A model generated the notes under the pieces. The model did no database searches and was not told the origin of the DNA. It saw nothing but the letters and a program-made list of their open reading frames with translations. A stretch of 64,000 bases of DNA, taken from NCBI RefSeq assembly GCF_034931005.1, contig NZ_JAYGIN010000021.1, positions 70,063-134,062 on the forward strand. The letters run 5' to 3'. The position numbers and the translations under genes are program-made. Source of the stretch: Arcicella sp034931005. GTDB taxonomy: Bacteria; Bacteroidota; Bacteroidia; Cytophagales; Spirosomataceae. Position 1 is the first letter of the stretch; the number at the start of each line of letters is the position of its first letter. Shown piece by piece: positions 1 through 10,183 of this stretch.

Positions 1-1772
1 CTGTTACTTCTACCAATACGACCAAAGAAATCGTATATCTACTATCGGGTACTGCCTCAAAAGGTAGTTTCAAAATTTACAGTGAATATAAATATAACAT
101 TACTTTAAAAGGCGTGAGTTTGACCAATAGCACTGGCCCAGCCATTAATAGTCAGTCAAAAAAGAAGGGTACAATTAATGTTTTAGCAGGAACAAGCAAT
201 ACCTTGATTGATGGGGCAACTTATGCTACCAGTAGCGAAGACCAAAAAGGTACTTTTTTCAGCGAAGGACAATTGAGTTTTATGGGAACTGGTACTTTAA
301 ATGTAACAGGAAATAGCAAACACGCCATTGTAGCAGATGATTATATTGAAATTAACGATGCCAATATTGTAGTAAAATCTTCTTTAAAAGACGGTATTCA
401 CGCAAATGATTATTTCTTGATGAATACAGGAACAGTTACGGTGACTTCTTCAAGTGATGGTATTGTGGCGGAAGAAGGTTACGTAGCCATTAATGGTGGA
501 ACCATCAATGTCAATAGTGTTGATGATGGAATAACGGCTCCGTATGAAGGCACAGATGCCACAATTACGCCTTATGTCTTAATAAAAGGAGGAAAAATAA
601 CGGTCACAACCACAGGCGATAAAGGTAATGCCATTAAAAGTGAAAGTTACACAACAATTGGAACTGCCGACGCTATAACTTTAACGGTTTCAGGGAAAGG
701 TTCTAAAGGAATAAAAACAGGCGGAGATTTTACGCTGACTTCAGGAACGATAAAAATTACAACCACTGGAGCAGCCTATTATGTAACTGCTGATTTAGAT
801 ATTGCAGCACCAGCAGGCATTAATTGTGATAAAAATTTGGCTATCAAGGGTGGAAATATAACCGTAAATAGCTCAGGAAGTGGAGCAAAAGGTATTAGTG
901 TTGACGGTACTGCAACGATTAGCGGTGGTACAACAAATATAACTGCATCTGGTGCTAAATACACTTATAGTACAACACTCACGAGTGAAGCAAAAGGTTT
1001 TAAAAGTGACGGGGCATTCGTCATGAATAGTGGTGAACTAAATATTGCAGCAACCGATGATGGACTAAAATCAGGAACTTCCATTACAGTGAATGATGGG
1101 ACTATCAACGTAACAAAGTCGTATGAAGGAATGGAGTCAATTATTATTACCATTGCAGGTGGTGTTACCAATTTAACCGCTTCGAATGATGGAATTAATA
1201 CTTCTTACGGAACAGTTTCTGGTGGAACGGAATCAAACGATAACAGCCAATTAACAGTAAGTGGTGGTGTTTTGATTGTAACAGGTTCAGATGCGATTGA
1301 TAGCAATGGGAACTTTACTTTAAAAGGAGGTACAACCATCGTAAATGGGAATGAAAGCGTAGATATTAACGGTAATTTTTTGGTAAACGGAGGTGTATTA
1401 ATTGCTGGAGGTCCAAATTCGAATATGACTAAATCAATGGGAACGGCTTCTACTCAAGTAAGTATGTTTATTAAATCAAGTGCTTCAATTGCCACATCTT
1501 CACTTATTCACATTGAGGATGCTTCAGGCAAAGATTTAGTTACTTTTAAACCAAGAATTGCGACAAGTATTATCCATTTTTCCAATCCAAGTTTAGCAAA
1601 AAGTGCTGCTTACAAAATTTACTTCGGTGGAACTTACACTGGTGGAAGTTTTCTCGGAAATTCGTCCGCATGGGGATTATACAATGGCGGAACATATTCT
1701 AACACAGGAGCAACGTTAAAGTCCTCTCCTACTACTTCGGGGACGGCTACTGTAAATGCAATTTCTTTCTAA
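1..1772 (+). CDS. Carbohydrate-binding domain-containing protein (DUF4353-like), 5'-truncated by window edge
   Basis: The reading frame is open from base 3 to the stop at 1770-1772, with no start that must be used, so the gene begins upstream of the window. The visible ~590 residues are dominated by short repeated beta strands of the pattern G-G-x-I-x-V-x-[ST] with frequent SDDGI and KGIK-type turns (for example SSDGIVAEEG, VDDGITAP, TDDGLKSG). This is typical of the right-handed beta-helix carbohydrate-binding domain family DUF4353 in secreted or surface Bacteroidota proteins. No catalytic motif is visible. The C-terminal ~100 residues (SSLIHIEDASGKDL onward) look like a separate beta domain. 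It probably binds a cell-surface or extracellular glycan. The next gene is on the opposite strand beyond a shared terminator-like hairpin, so it is not part of the following operon. Confidence 0.8.
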   Translation, partial: VTSTNTTKEIVYLLSGTASKGSFKIYSEYKYNITLKGVSLTNSTGPAINSQSKKKGTINVLAGTSNTLIDGATYATSSEDQKGTFFSEGQLSFMGTGTLNVTGNSKHAIVADDYIEINDANIVVKSSLKDGIHANDYFLMNTGTVTVTSSSDGIVAEEGYVAINGGTINVNSVDDGITAPYEGTDATITPYVLIKGGKITVTTTGDKGNAIKSESYTTIGTADAITLTVSGKGSKGIKTGGDFTLTSGTIKITTTGAAYYVTADLDIAAPAGINCDKNLAIKGGNITVNSSGSGAKGISVDGTATISGGTTNITASGAKYTYSTTLTSEAKGFKSDGAFVMNSGELNIAATDDGLKSGTSITVNDGTINVTKSYEGMESIIITIAGGVTNLTASNDGINTSYGTVSGGTESNDNSQLTVSGGVLIVTGSDAIDSNGNFTLKGGTTIVNGNESVDINGNFLVNGGVLIAGGPNSNMTKSMGTASTQVSMFIKSSASIATSSLIHIEDASGKDLVTFKPRIATSIIHFSNPSLAKSAAYKIYFGGTYTGGSFLGNSSAWGLYNGGTYSNTGATLKSSPTTSGTATVNAISF

Positions 1773-1777
1773 ATTTA

Positions 1778-1940
1778 AGAAGCTGTTTAGGTTAATTTAT
1801 TCGAGTTAAAAAAAGTAATTTTTAGGCTACAAATCATTCATAAAATTGAAACGTAACGCTGTTATGCTTAAATTTTATGAATGATTTTCACTCAAAAACT
1901 TATCATTTTCACGTTCAAAAAATTAACCTAAACAGCTTCT
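1778..1940. repeat. MITE-like palindromic repeat, family 1, long form (copy 1)
   Basis: A 163-bp element with 21-bp terminal inverted repeats beginning AGAAGCTGTTTAGG and ending CCTAAACAGCTTCT. It is nearly identical over its whole length to 10005-10167, and a shortened inverted copy lies at 61627-61733. The interior is itself partly palindromic (arms containing AAATCATTCATAAAAT and ATTTTATGAATGATTT). There is no coding capacity, so it is a non-autonomous element or a large REP-like repeat. Confidence 0.85.
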
Positions 1941-1976
1941 AAGAAAAATTGACTATAAATCAGTAGACGAAATTGT

Positions 1977-2022
1977 AAAACAAAAAGCGAAGGATGATTT
2001 TTCACCCTTCGCTTTTTGTTTT
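1977..2022. terminator. Bidirectional terminator-like hairpin
   Basis: Perfect 17-bp inverted repeat: arms 1977-1993 and 2006-2022, core AGCGAAGG/CCTTCGCT, with A-rich outer left arm and T-rich outer right arm. It lies between two convergent genes (the beta-helix protein and the GH106 gene) and can serve both. Confidence 0.75.
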
Positions 2023-2042
2023 ACTCAATTCATATAAAATCC

Positions 2043-5000
2043 TTATTTAAGAATCATAATTTTCACTTCTCCAATTAAACCCGACGGTAATAAAGGTTCT
2101 TGTCCTCTATAAAACGGCATGGTTGTAAAAGTGCTTTTGGTTTTCGCATCAGGTTGAGCATCGCCAATTAAGCGGTTTACCCAAAGATTTGTAACCTTAA
2201 CTTGTATCGTATTTTCACCTGCTTTTACGGCTTCTGAAATATCCAAATTGAATGGTTTTTTCCAAGCAGTACCTACATTTTTTCCGTTTACAATTACTTC
2301 TGCAATGTTTTTTACGTCGCCTAAATCAATGACATATTTCGCTGATTTGTCGAAAGTAGCAACTTTAAATGTATTGTCGTAAGTAGCTGTTCCTGAGAAA
2401 TATTTGATGTCATTATCTGAACTTTCCGACCATGATGATAATTTGTCGAACGTTACATTTTTATCATTAAAACCAACCTTCCAAGGCGTTGCAATTTGTG
2501 CTAAAGTCTTTTCTGTTTTTGTTGGATTCGTGAAACTATTAGCGGTTGTTTTTTCGCTGAAAACAATAAAAAAGGCATCCCAAGATTCAAATTTTAAAGG
2601 AATAATAGTTCTGCCATTTTTGATTTGGTATGATACTTTCTCGGTTTTTCCAGTTTGTGCATTCCATAATTCAGGAACTTTGCCTGTTACGTTAAAACTT
2701 ACTTCCGCATCGGTAGCATCTGCTCCACGATTATTTAACCAATAAATTTCTTGATTAGCAGTTTGACGGTGACGGAACAAGATTATGTTTTTAGCATTCA
2801 AAATAATAACGTCTGGTTGTAGAGACGTTGTCTGCAACGTCTGCAAGGCTGTCACATTTGGTTTTGCCCAAATTTCATTCGCAAGTTTTTGAAAATCAGC
2901 ATCATTATCAGCTAAACTTGGCGATTTTTCTGGTTTTGTACCCACTACTTTTATCCCTGCATCTACCAAAGTTTTGATTTTTTTCAACACGGGTAAAGTC
3001 ATAAATTTAGCTGATTCATCTAACATCAAAACCTTGTAACTACTTCCGCTGTTGGCAACTAATTTTCCATCTTTCGCTTGAATGACATTTAACAGTGCAG
3101 ATGAATTGACAAAATCAAACTCAAAACCCGCTGGAATATTGGGCAATTTATCTTTACATACTAAGGTCACATTGGTATTTTCTCCATAATAATAAAGAAT
3201 ATCAGCTACGTTTTTACCTTGTTGAAGCATATAACTACTACGTCCTAAATAACCCATCCAAGCCTTTCCACCTGCTTCTGCCCAAGTTTCCAGACGAGTA
3301 AAATATTGTCCGAAAGGTCCAAGTGAGAATCCCGGCTTTCTGTCGTCAAGTGGCTGATGCACAGAGGTATGAATCACAAAACGATTTAGTCCCGAAGCCA
3401 TTTCCATATCGGCAGTACGTTTTAATTTTTCTGGATGCCAGCTAAACGCATTTTGAATAGAAGTCATAGATTCAGCCGCCACAATGTTTTGTCCGTAGAT
3501 ATTGGCAACCGATGCCGCTTCTCTAATATCGCCTTCACTGCGAGCTTCTTCTTCATTTCCACCTGCTAAACTTCCAGGAGTCCACATGGCAGACATTGGA
3601 ATATCTGCATTGCGTTTTACGTCCATGCCGTCGGCTAAATAAATACGTCCATTTTCATGTGATTCTGTATAGCGTTTCATACCACGTTTGTGTAATTCTT
3701 CGCCAATAACGTCGTAATGATTTTCGGCAATCATTTCGCCTATGGTTTTTCTAAAATCCCATAAGAATTTTTCAGTTTCTTCAAGATTTCTTACCACTCT
3801 ACCTGTCAATGCTGGAATCCATGAAATAATATCATAACCACGTCTTTGCTTGAATGCTTGCGGAAAATCTTTCGTCCAGTTCATGTGTCCAGCTTCGTAA
3901 CTATCCAAAATCATGTATTGAAGTCCCTTCGCACCCATCAATCCACCTGTGGCATCTTTGTACATATCCAAATACGTATTGATGTATTTTCTAACGGCTT
4001 CTTTGTCTAATTTATCCACTTCCAAACCCGTCGCTTCTGGCGATGCAGGATGATTTTGGCGACCCGTAAGCGAATATCCAAAACGAACAACCATCCAATT
4101 CCCCGCAGGAACATCCCATTCAAGGCTTCCATCAACATTCATTTTACCTGTTAAATCTATCACATCTGTCGTCGGAATTGCCTCAACGTCTTTTGCTCCT
4201 GCCAATTTTCCATCTTCTTTCCACGCTGAAAAACCCGCTTTGTCTTCGGCTTGGTCGATACGAGATGTATTGAAAAGTACAAATTCCGAAATATTCGTTC
4301 CTGAAGGCTTAGGAACACCTGTCATGCCCATCATTGCCATGATAGGGTTTAATTCTCCTTTGAGCGTTTCAAAGCAAATACGCCAATATTTAGCCGTTGT
4401 AGTCGGAATTTGTGTCGTGATAAAAGGCAAGGTTGTATTAGAAACCTTAGCAACCGTTCTAAAATTCACACCATCATCACTCACTTTTAAACTACGATTG
4501 GTAGGACCGCCATTAAATTCAGACAATTCGCCCGCTTCTCCCATTCCAAGCCCAAACGCTTTGAAAGTTTGAGGTGAATCAAATTCATATTGTACCCACA
4601 TATCCTGTCCTACTTCCATCGGAGGTAAAAGATAAGTTGTATTGGCATTGTGGTCGAGCATCAATTTGGTGTCAAAATCTCCCCCACTTTTAGACATTTT
4701 GGGTTGTAAGTCTAATAAATGTTTTTCGTTGCTCGGTAATTTATAAGCAACAACCAGAGCATCTGCTGAAAAACGAGGTTTTTCTCCAACATAACCACCC
4801 ATAAGTCCGCCTCCATGTGTTTCAATATCGCCGTATTTCCCGATAACATCAGGTAGTTTAGGCAATTGAATCGTTTGCTTTTTTCCGCCTTCTACTAATG
4901 CTTCCGTAAAAACATATTTTTTCATGCCATCTTTAGGCTCAACCCAAGGCCCTCCCGTTACGCTCCACCCTGGTGAGCCAGCAATTGCCATTTCAAGTCC

Positions 5001-5315
5001 TTTTTTATCTGCCAATTCAGTGGTGAATTTAAACGCATCCTTCCAATCAGGTTGCATAAAAACCAATTTTTTAGGCACAATTACAGGAGTCATCAAGTTG
5101 GCATCAAAGTTTTGGAAACCACCAATACCAACTCTTTGCATCCATTCTAAATCTTTTTGGATACCATCTTTGGAAATATTGCCGTTCATCCAATGCCACC
5201 AAACACGTGGTTTTGCCGAATTTGGCGGACTTTGGAATTGACTTTTATCTTGTGCATAACTACCAAAACTTGATAGTATGCACAAGACTAAAATTGATTT
5301 TTTAGTTTTTTTCAT
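2043..5315 (-). CDS. GH106-type alpha-L-rhamnosidase, secreted
   Basis: 1090 residues with a signal peptide (residues 1-22, ending GSYAQ). The N-terminal segment PRVWWHWMNGNISKDG followed by GIGGFQNFDA (residues 37-72) is characteristic of glycoside hydrolase family 106, calcium-dependent alpha-L-rhamnosidases that act on pectic rhamnogalacturonans. Glu474 in LDSYEAG is a good candidate catalytic residue (inference from position). The C-terminal ~150 residues (GTATYDNTF, VIVNGKNVGTAW, NLWVNRLIGD) form a galactose-binding-like jelly roll common at the end of these enzymes. Length fits the family. It lies 23 bp downstream of the TonB receptor gene on the same strand, so the two are probably co-transcribed: the receptor imports what the enzyme releases or releases substrate for it. 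Likely periplasmic or outer-membrane associated. Confidence 0.88.
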   Translation of the reverse strand: MKKTKKSILVLCILSSFGSYAQDKSQFQSPPNSAKPRVWWHWMNGNISKDGIQKDLEWMQRVGIGGFQNFDANLMTPVIVPKKLVFMQPDWKDAFKFTTELADKKGLEMAIAGSPGWSVTGGPWVEPKDGMKKYVFTEALVEGGKKQTIQLPKLPDVIGKYGDIETHGGGLMGGYVGEKPRFSADALVVAYKLPSNEKHLLDLQPKMSKSGGDFDTKLMLDHNANTTYLLPPMEVGQDMWVQYEFDSPQTFKAFGLGMGEAGELSEFNGGPTNRSLKVSDDGVNFRTVAKVSNTTLPFITTQIPTTTAKYWRICFETLKGELNPIMAMMGMTGVPKPSGTNISEFVLFNTSRIDQAEDKAGFSAWKEDGKLAGAKDVEAIPTTDVIDLTGKMNVDGSLEWDVPAGNWMVVRFGYSLTGRQNHPASPEATGLEVDKLDKEAVRKYINTYLDMYKDATGGLMGAKGLQYMILDSYEAGHMNWTKDFPQAFKQRRGYDIISWIPALTGRVVRNLEETEKFLWDFRKTIGEMIAENHYDVIGEELHKRGMKRYTESHENGRIYLADGMDVKRNADIPMSAMWTPGSLAGGNEEEARSEGDIREAASVANIYGQNIVAAESMTSIQNAFSWHPEKLKRTADMEMASGLNRFVIHTSVHQPLDDRKPGFSLGPFGQYFTRLETWAEAGGKAWMGYLGRSSYMLQQGKNVADILYYYGENTNVTLVCKDKLPNIPAGFEFDFVNSSALLNVIQAKDGKLVANSGSSYKVLMLDESAKFMTLPVLKKIKTLVDAGIKVVGTKPEKSPSLADNDADFQKLANEIWAKPNVTALQTLQTTSLQPDVIILNAKNIILFRHRQTANQEIYWLNNRGADATDAEVSFNVTGKVPELWNAQTGKTEKVSYQIKNGRTIIPLKFESWDAFFIVFSEKTTANSFTNPTKTEKTLAQIATPWKVGFNDKNVTFDKLSSWSESSDNDIKYFSGTATYDNTFKVATFDKSAKYVIDLGDVKNIAEVIVNGKNVGTAWKKPFNLDISEAVKAGENTIQVKVTNLWVNRLIGDAQPDAKTKSTFTTMPFYRGQEPLLPSGLIGEVKIMILK

Positions 5316-5338
5316 GTTTATTTATTTTGCTCGTGTAC

Positions 5339-8300
5339 TTAAAACTTATAACTAACCGTCAAAAAGTACGCTCTTGGTGGAATACTCACGGTTGAATATA
5401 CGGCATTTGGGTTGGCTTCAAGCATTGCTTTTGTAAAACCGTCACGGTTGAGGGCAGCAGGAAAACCACCAGGTGCCGACCAGCCCATTACGCCATTTTG
5501 ATTAAAAATATTGTTTATGTTTCCTTGTAATGAAACTTTTGAAGAAACATTGTAACCTAAAGATAAATTGCTTTGCGTATAGGCAGGTAATTTAAAAGCA
5601 TTGGGTACATTGGCTTGGCGACTCCCCATATAAGTCCAGTCTAACGAAGCGTAAAGTTTATCATTTGTATAAGTTGGCGATACTCTGAACATCGTTTGGG
5701 GTACATTACCAGCTTCATTTCCAGAGAAATCTAAAACTTGGTCATCAGTTTTTCCATTTGCATTCAAAATCCAAGAACGGAAATTTACTGCCGTTGATTT
5801 TTGGAAAGTTGCCACTCCTTTGATAGATAATTGCTTGTTAATATTAAGATTTCCTTCTATTTCAATTCCTTTAGTTTCAAATGAATTATACAAAACAGGT
5901 GTGGCATAAATTGATGATAAATCAGCCGTTTCTTGTCCTGATTGTTGATTAGCTACGTTATTCAACAAACTATAAAATGGTGTAATAAATAAAGTAGCGT
6001 TGCTTGTTTTAGTTTTAAAACCTAATTCAACTTGCTGAATTTTTTGAGCAATTGGGTCTAAAAATTTCTGCGTAGCATCTGAATTTACGTTTACATATAC
6101 ATCCATATCAGGGGCTTTACTGCCATTTGAATAACGCCCATAAATAGCGTAACTATCTGTTATTTTATAGTTTAAACCCGCTGAATACGAAAAGGTACTC
6201 ACTGTCTTGTCGTAGGTATAAGTATTTGTAATTTTACCTTCACTATTATCGTATAATGTTAATGGATTTCCGTCTGTACCACCATTCGTCAGTGCCACAG
6301 TTGAAGCAATTTGGTTTGTTCCTGCTACACCAACATTTTCGTAGCGAAGCCCCCAATCAAAATTTAATTTTTCATTCATTTGCCAATTATGACCAAAAAA
6401 TAAAGCTGCATTATTTTGGGTCGCATCAATTATATTGAATGCAGCACTTCTACCGCTGCCACCTACTACTCCATCAGCATTGGTTAATTGATACGTTTTT
6501 CCATCAAAACCTGTATATGAAATAAGCGTTGGCGTTGGTCTTGGTGCGGTCATTTGGCTATACATCACGCCAATTCCTGTTCCTGAAAGTCTATGTAAAC
6601 TCGAATTAGCATAAAAACCACCGAAGGTAAAACTCATATCTTTGATGCGTTTTGTCAAAGAAAATTGCTCAATAAACTCTTTCATATTATTGTTTTGATA
6701 AAAGAGCGGGTTGAATAAGACAGAGTTTTTCTGAACAGAAGCACCAGGTAAATTACTTTTATTTACCGTAAAATTAAAGCCTGCAAACTGACCGTTAATG
6801 ATATTGGGAGCTTGTGTAATATTCGCCAATTCAGTACCTGTTGATAAATCTTTGAACGAATAATTGCCAAATTGTCCAATTTGTCCTGCAATGGCATACC
6901 AAACGATATTATCTACTGCAAAGGGATAAGCAACCGCAGTAGTATTCCAAAGCGAAGTTTTATCTGAGTATCGCATTTTGTTATCAAAAGTCCAACCATC
7001 GCCAAATGTTTTGTCAAAATTAAATCCTATCGACAAATCCTTTGAATGAATTTTATCTCGTGAATCAAAATGAACAGTTTCATTAGTTTGGTTGACCCTA
7101 ACATCTGCCGTAACGGGTGGAATCAACACTGAATTAGTTTGGCTGACACCTGCGGGCAATTGAGGGTCGGTAAAACCAATGGTCGGTAAAAACTCAAACC
7201 ACGCATTTTTATCATTCAAAAATTTTGCATAGAACTTTAATGAACCGCCTTTCAATTGTTTTACAATATTTGCCTTAATCTGTCCGCCATTATTCATCGG
7301 ATAGCCAGGGTATCTTGCACCGTCAGCTTGTCTCCAAAATCCACCAATATTGTATGTTAAAGATTTGTCTTTATTTAGTGGGCCACCAATATTTGCATCA
7401 ACTCTGTAGTATGGATTGATACCGTCGCCTTCTAAACCATATTTTGTACGAATTTCGCCTTCAAATGTTTTTTTGCCTGTTTTAGAAACATAATTGAAAA
7501 TTCCACCTGGTGCATTATTTCCCAAAATAGAAGCCGTACCACCACGCACAGCCTCTAATCTTCCCAAGGTTGCATCTGAACGAAGGTAATAATCAGGCCC
7601 ATAATTTCCGAAAGTTGCATTGGTAACAGGTAGTCCGTCTTCTTGCATCGAAATATAATAATATCCCGAAGCTCCATCATTTGAACCTACCGATACGCCA
7701 CGAGAATAAACGGTATTACGGATTTCACCTAATGATGAATTGACATAAATACCAGGAATGTTTTTCAATAAATCAGCCGCACTTAGAGGGGCAGACATTT
7801 GTAATTGCTTGGTATTCAGTACCGAAATGGCAACAGATGATTCCATACGAGTACGTTTGTCGAATACGCCTGTTACCACTACTTCGTCCAGAGAAGCAAT
7901 GTCTTCTACCAACGTAAGTTTAATTGTAGCTTGATTCCCAACTTTAATTTCTTGTGAAACATAACCGATAAAAGAGAAAATAAGAACGGCGTTTTCGTTG
8001 GGAACTTCAATGGAAAATCGACCGTCCAAATCAGTTCTTGTACCTTGTTGTGTTCCTTTTATTTGGATACTTACCCCTGGTAAAGATTCCCCTTTTTCAC
8101 TGACTACAACACCAGTAATGTTTTGTTTAACAGAGAGTTTGGAATTAAACTCTATATCGCTCATTTTCCAAATTTCGATAGGTTTTATTATTTGTTCCTT
8201 TTGCTTTAGAATAATCTGATTGCCGCTCAATTGATAGTCAATATTGAGTGGCATAAATAATTTATTAAGCGTATAGGAAATACTTTCATTGAGACATTTT

Positions 8301-8548
8301 ACAGAAACTTTTTGGTTAGCTTTAATAGCTTGTGGACTATAAAAGAATTTTACATTAGCGGTTTTTTCAATTTGAATGAGTATATTTTTTAATTTTTCGT
8401 CATTCGCTTCAATACTAATTTTTCGGTTAAGAATCTCTTGTGCTTCAGCATTTTTTGCAAAACCAAAGGCTACAAAATTGATAGCCAAGAGAATTTGTAC
8501 CAACGAAATTTTCATACATTGGATGATTAAATCATGATTTTTTTTCAT
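5339..8548 (-). CDS. TonB-dependent receptor with STN and carboxypeptidase-D-like domains (surface-signalling type)
   Basis: I place the start at 8548, giving 1069 residues that begin MKKNHDLIIQ and run into a signal sequence ending NAEAQ. An upstream in-frame GTG/ATG would only add an atypical leader. Domain order: signal peptide; secretin/TonB short N-terminal (STN) domain at roughly 37-105; carboxypeptidase-D-like repeat (ITGVVVSEKGESLPGV ... FIGYVSQEI); TonB box-like DEVVVTG; plug; and a long beta-barrel ending in the aromatic terminus AYFLTVSYKF. STN domains pass a signal to a FecR protein, and FecR and ECF sigma genes lie immediately upstream on the same strand. No SusD partner follows, so this is a FecA-like single receptor rather than a SusCD pair. 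The substrate is probably a rhamnose-containing oligosaccharide, judged from the GH106 gene that follows. Confidence 0.88.
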   Translation of the reverse strand: MKKNHDLIIQCMKISLVQILLAINFVAFGFAKNAEAQEILNRKISIEANDEKLKNILIQIEKTANVKFFYSPQAIKANQKVSVKCLNESISYTLNKLFMPLNIDYQLSGNQIILKQKEQIIKPIEIWKMSDIEFNSKLSVKQNITGVVVSEKGESLPGVSIQIKGTQQGTRTDLDGRFSIEVPNENAVLIFSFIGYVSQEIKVGNQATIKLTLVEDIASLDEVVVTGVFDKRTRMESSVAISVLNTKQLQMSAPLSAADLLKNIPGIYVNSSLGEIRNTVYSRGVSVGSNDGASGYYYISMQEDGLPVTNATFGNYGPDYYLRSDATLGRLEAVRGGTASILGNNAPGGIFNYVSKTGKKTFEGEIRTKYGLEGDGINPYYRVDANIGGPLNKDKSLTYNIGGFWRQADGARYPGYPMNNGGQIKANIVKQLKGGSLKFYAKFLNDKNAWFEFLPTIGFTDPQLPAGVSQTNSVLIPPVTADVRVNQTNETVHFDSRDKIHSKDLSIGFNFDKTFGDGWTFDNKMRYSDKTSLWNTTAVAYPFAVDNIVWYAIAGQIGQFGNYSFKDLSTGTELANITQAPNIINGQFAGFNFTVNKSNLPGASVQKNSVLFNPLFYQNNNMKEFIEQFSLTKRIKDMSFTFGGFYANSSLHRLSGTGIGVMYSQMTAPRPTPTLISYTGFDGKTYQLTNADGVVGGSGRSAAFNIIDATQNNAALFFGHNWQMNEKLNFDWGLRYENVGVAGTNQIASTVALTNGGTDGNPLTLYDNSEGKITNTYTYDKTVSTFSYSAGLNYKITDSYAIYGRYSNGSKAPDMDVYVNVNSDATQKFLDPIAQKIQQVELGFKTKTSNATLFITPFYSLLNNVANQQSGQETADLSSIYATPVLYNSFETKGIEIEGNLNINKQLSIKGVATFQKSTAVNFRSWILNANGKTDDQVLDFSGNEAGNVPQTMFRVSPTYTNDKLYASLDWTYMGSRQANVPNAFKLPAYTQSNLSLGYNVSSKVSLQGNINNIFNQNGVMGWSAPGGFPAALNRDGFTKAMLEANPNAVYSTVSIPPRAYFLTVSYKF

Positions 8549-8643
8549 ACTTTTGATTGTTTTGTTTGATTTTTGAGAAATTTTGAACACAACAATCCCC
8601 TTCAACCAAATTTTGGTTGTTTTGATTTTTGGGGACTTTCATC

Positions 8644-8676
8644 GCCAATGGTTGTTCGAGAACCATTGGCTTTTTT
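8644..8676 (+). promoter_or_regulatory. Hairpin with T-run between anti-sigma and receptor genes
   Basis: Inverted repeat GCCAATGGTT (8644-8653) and AACCATTGGC (8661-8670), followed by TTTTTT on the plus strand. As an intrinsic terminator it points along the plus strand, although both neighbouring genes are on minus. On the minus strand it is a plain hairpin in the leader of the receptor mRNA and may affect stability or stop antisense transcription. Confidence 0.45.
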
Positions 8677-8771
8677 AGAAATAGGAATGATTTTTATTTA
8701 TATCATACCTCGAAGATTTTAAGGTAGTTGATAGGTTTGTTTGTAAATTATATTTTTAATTGAAATTTCAT

Positions 8772-9842
8772 TTATTCTCGACAACCGACTGAGTTTATCA
8801 AAATTTTTCCTTCCACTACTTCATAAGACCCTCCAATAATTTTTGTAATAATGTCGAGTTTCTGAAAAAGGCTCTCATTGTCGAATGTTCCTGTAACTTG
8901 GCAGCCGTGAAGCAAACCTTCATCAAATTCTATATCAATTCCATACGCTATTTCAATTCTTTTAAAAACCTCTTCAATTGGTGTTTCATTAAAGGAAAAA
9001 CTGATTGGATTGGCATTGATAATAGTTGGTTTTTGAATAAGTTTTTTGTTGTATTGGTCAGATTCACGGTCAAAAATAGCCTGCTGATTGGGCAATAAAA
9101 TCACACCTGTTAATTCGTTTTCGTGAATGGTCTTTTTCTTGTTTTTATAAACGCTTACTTTGCCTTCTTCAACCGACACCACAATGTCTTTCATACTTTC
9201 ATAAGCTTTTACATTAAAGCGTGTTCCCAAAACTTTTGTTGTTACTTCATTAGCATACACCAAAAATGGTCTGGATACGTCTTTGGCAATGTCAAAAGTT
9301 GCTTCTCCCAATAGAATAACGACTCTTTTATCTTTATCAAAATTGGCAGGATATGAAATTTTACTTTTAGGAGCCAATTTTACTGCCGAGCCATCGGGTA
9401 AATGTACCAAAATAGCCTCTCTATGTTGATTCTCTTTTTCGATAACGTCTTGTTTCAATTCAGCTAAATTTGAATTGTAGGAAGATGTTTTATGTGTTAA
9501 AAAAACAGTTAAACAAACCAATATGACAGCCGCCGCTACACCCAACCAATGTGTTGGGTATTTAGAAAACTGGAAGATGTTTTTCTTTCTATTGGTTTCT
9601 TTTATTTTATTGAAAATGAAAGATTTAGTGTCTTCGGTTATTTCATTATTTTCATAACTGCTTAATCCTAAACGAATTGACTCAAGAATGCTAACTGCTT
9701 CTGTATAAGCGGTGTCTAAATGATGAGCCTGCCATTTAGTCCAGAAATTCACTGATAGGCTTGTCGGTTTTAGGTGTTGTCCAACAAACTCATCATCAGT
9801 CAGAAAATCTGATACGGCATATTTTGTATAGTCTTTTTCCAT
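8772..9842 (-). CDS. FecR-family anti-sigma factor
   Basis: 356 residues. A cytoplasmic N-terminal region of ~95 residues binds the sigma factor, then one membrane helix (about 99-116, WLGVAAAVILVCLTVFL), then a periplasmic FecR domain (LPDGSAVKLAPKSKISYP, GEATFDIAKDVSRPF, VLGTRFNVKAY, VSVEEGKVSV) and a C-terminal DUF4974 domain (FNETPIEEVFKRIEIAYG ... TGTFDNESLFQKLDII). This is the Bacteroidota layout. It relays ligand binding by the STN-domain receptor encoded downstream to the ECF sigma factor encoded upstream. A family-1 repeat has inserted between it and the sigma gene, so the usual tight sigma-antisigma pairing is interrupted by ~340 bp. Confidence 0.92.
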   Translation of the reverse strand: MEKDYTKYAVSDFLTDDEFVGQHLKPTSLSVNFWTKWQAHHLDTAYTEAVSILESIRLGLSSYENNEITEDTKSFIFNKIKETNRKKNIFQFSKYPTHWLGVAAAVILVCLTVFLTHKTSSYNSNLAELKQDVIEKENQHREAILVHLPDGSAVKLAPKSKISYPANFDKDKRVVILLGEATFDIAKDVSRPFLVYANEVTTKVLGTRFNVKAYESMKDIVVSVEEGKVSVYKNKKKTIHENELTGVILLPNQQAIFDRESDQYNKKLIQKPTIINANPISFSFNETPIEEVFKRIEIAYGIDIEFDEGLLHGCQVTGTFDNESLFQKLDIITKIIGGSYEVVEGKILINSVGCRE

Positions 9843-10004
9843 TCTGAAAATTTATTCTTTGATGTTAAGACACGCAGTATGAGGTTATATACTCACTAAA
9901 ATTTTAAATAATATTGAAATAATTATAAATAAGTAGGTATTGGGGTTTAGTATTATAACTCACCATTAATCAAGCATAACCTGATTTTGTATCATTGTTA
10001 AGTA

Positions 10005-10167
10005 AGAAGCTGTTTAGGTTAATTTATTCGAGTTAAAAAAAGTAATTTTTAGGCTACAAATCATTCATAAAATTGAAACGTAACGCTGTTATGCTTAAAT
10101 TTTATGAATGATTTTCACTCAAAAACTTATCATTTTCACGTTCAAAAAATTAACATAAACAGCTTCT
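10005..10167. repeat. MITE-like palindromic repeat, family 1, long form (copy 2)
   Basis: A 163-bp copy of the element at 1778-1940, in the same orientation and nearly identical, with one visible change in the right terminal repeat (AACATAAACAGC instead of AACCTAAACAGC). It occupies most of the 340-bp gap between the sigma and anti-sigma genes and ends 17 bp downstream of the sigma gene. Confidence 0.85.
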
Positions 10168-10183
10168 AAAAGAAAATTCGAGC

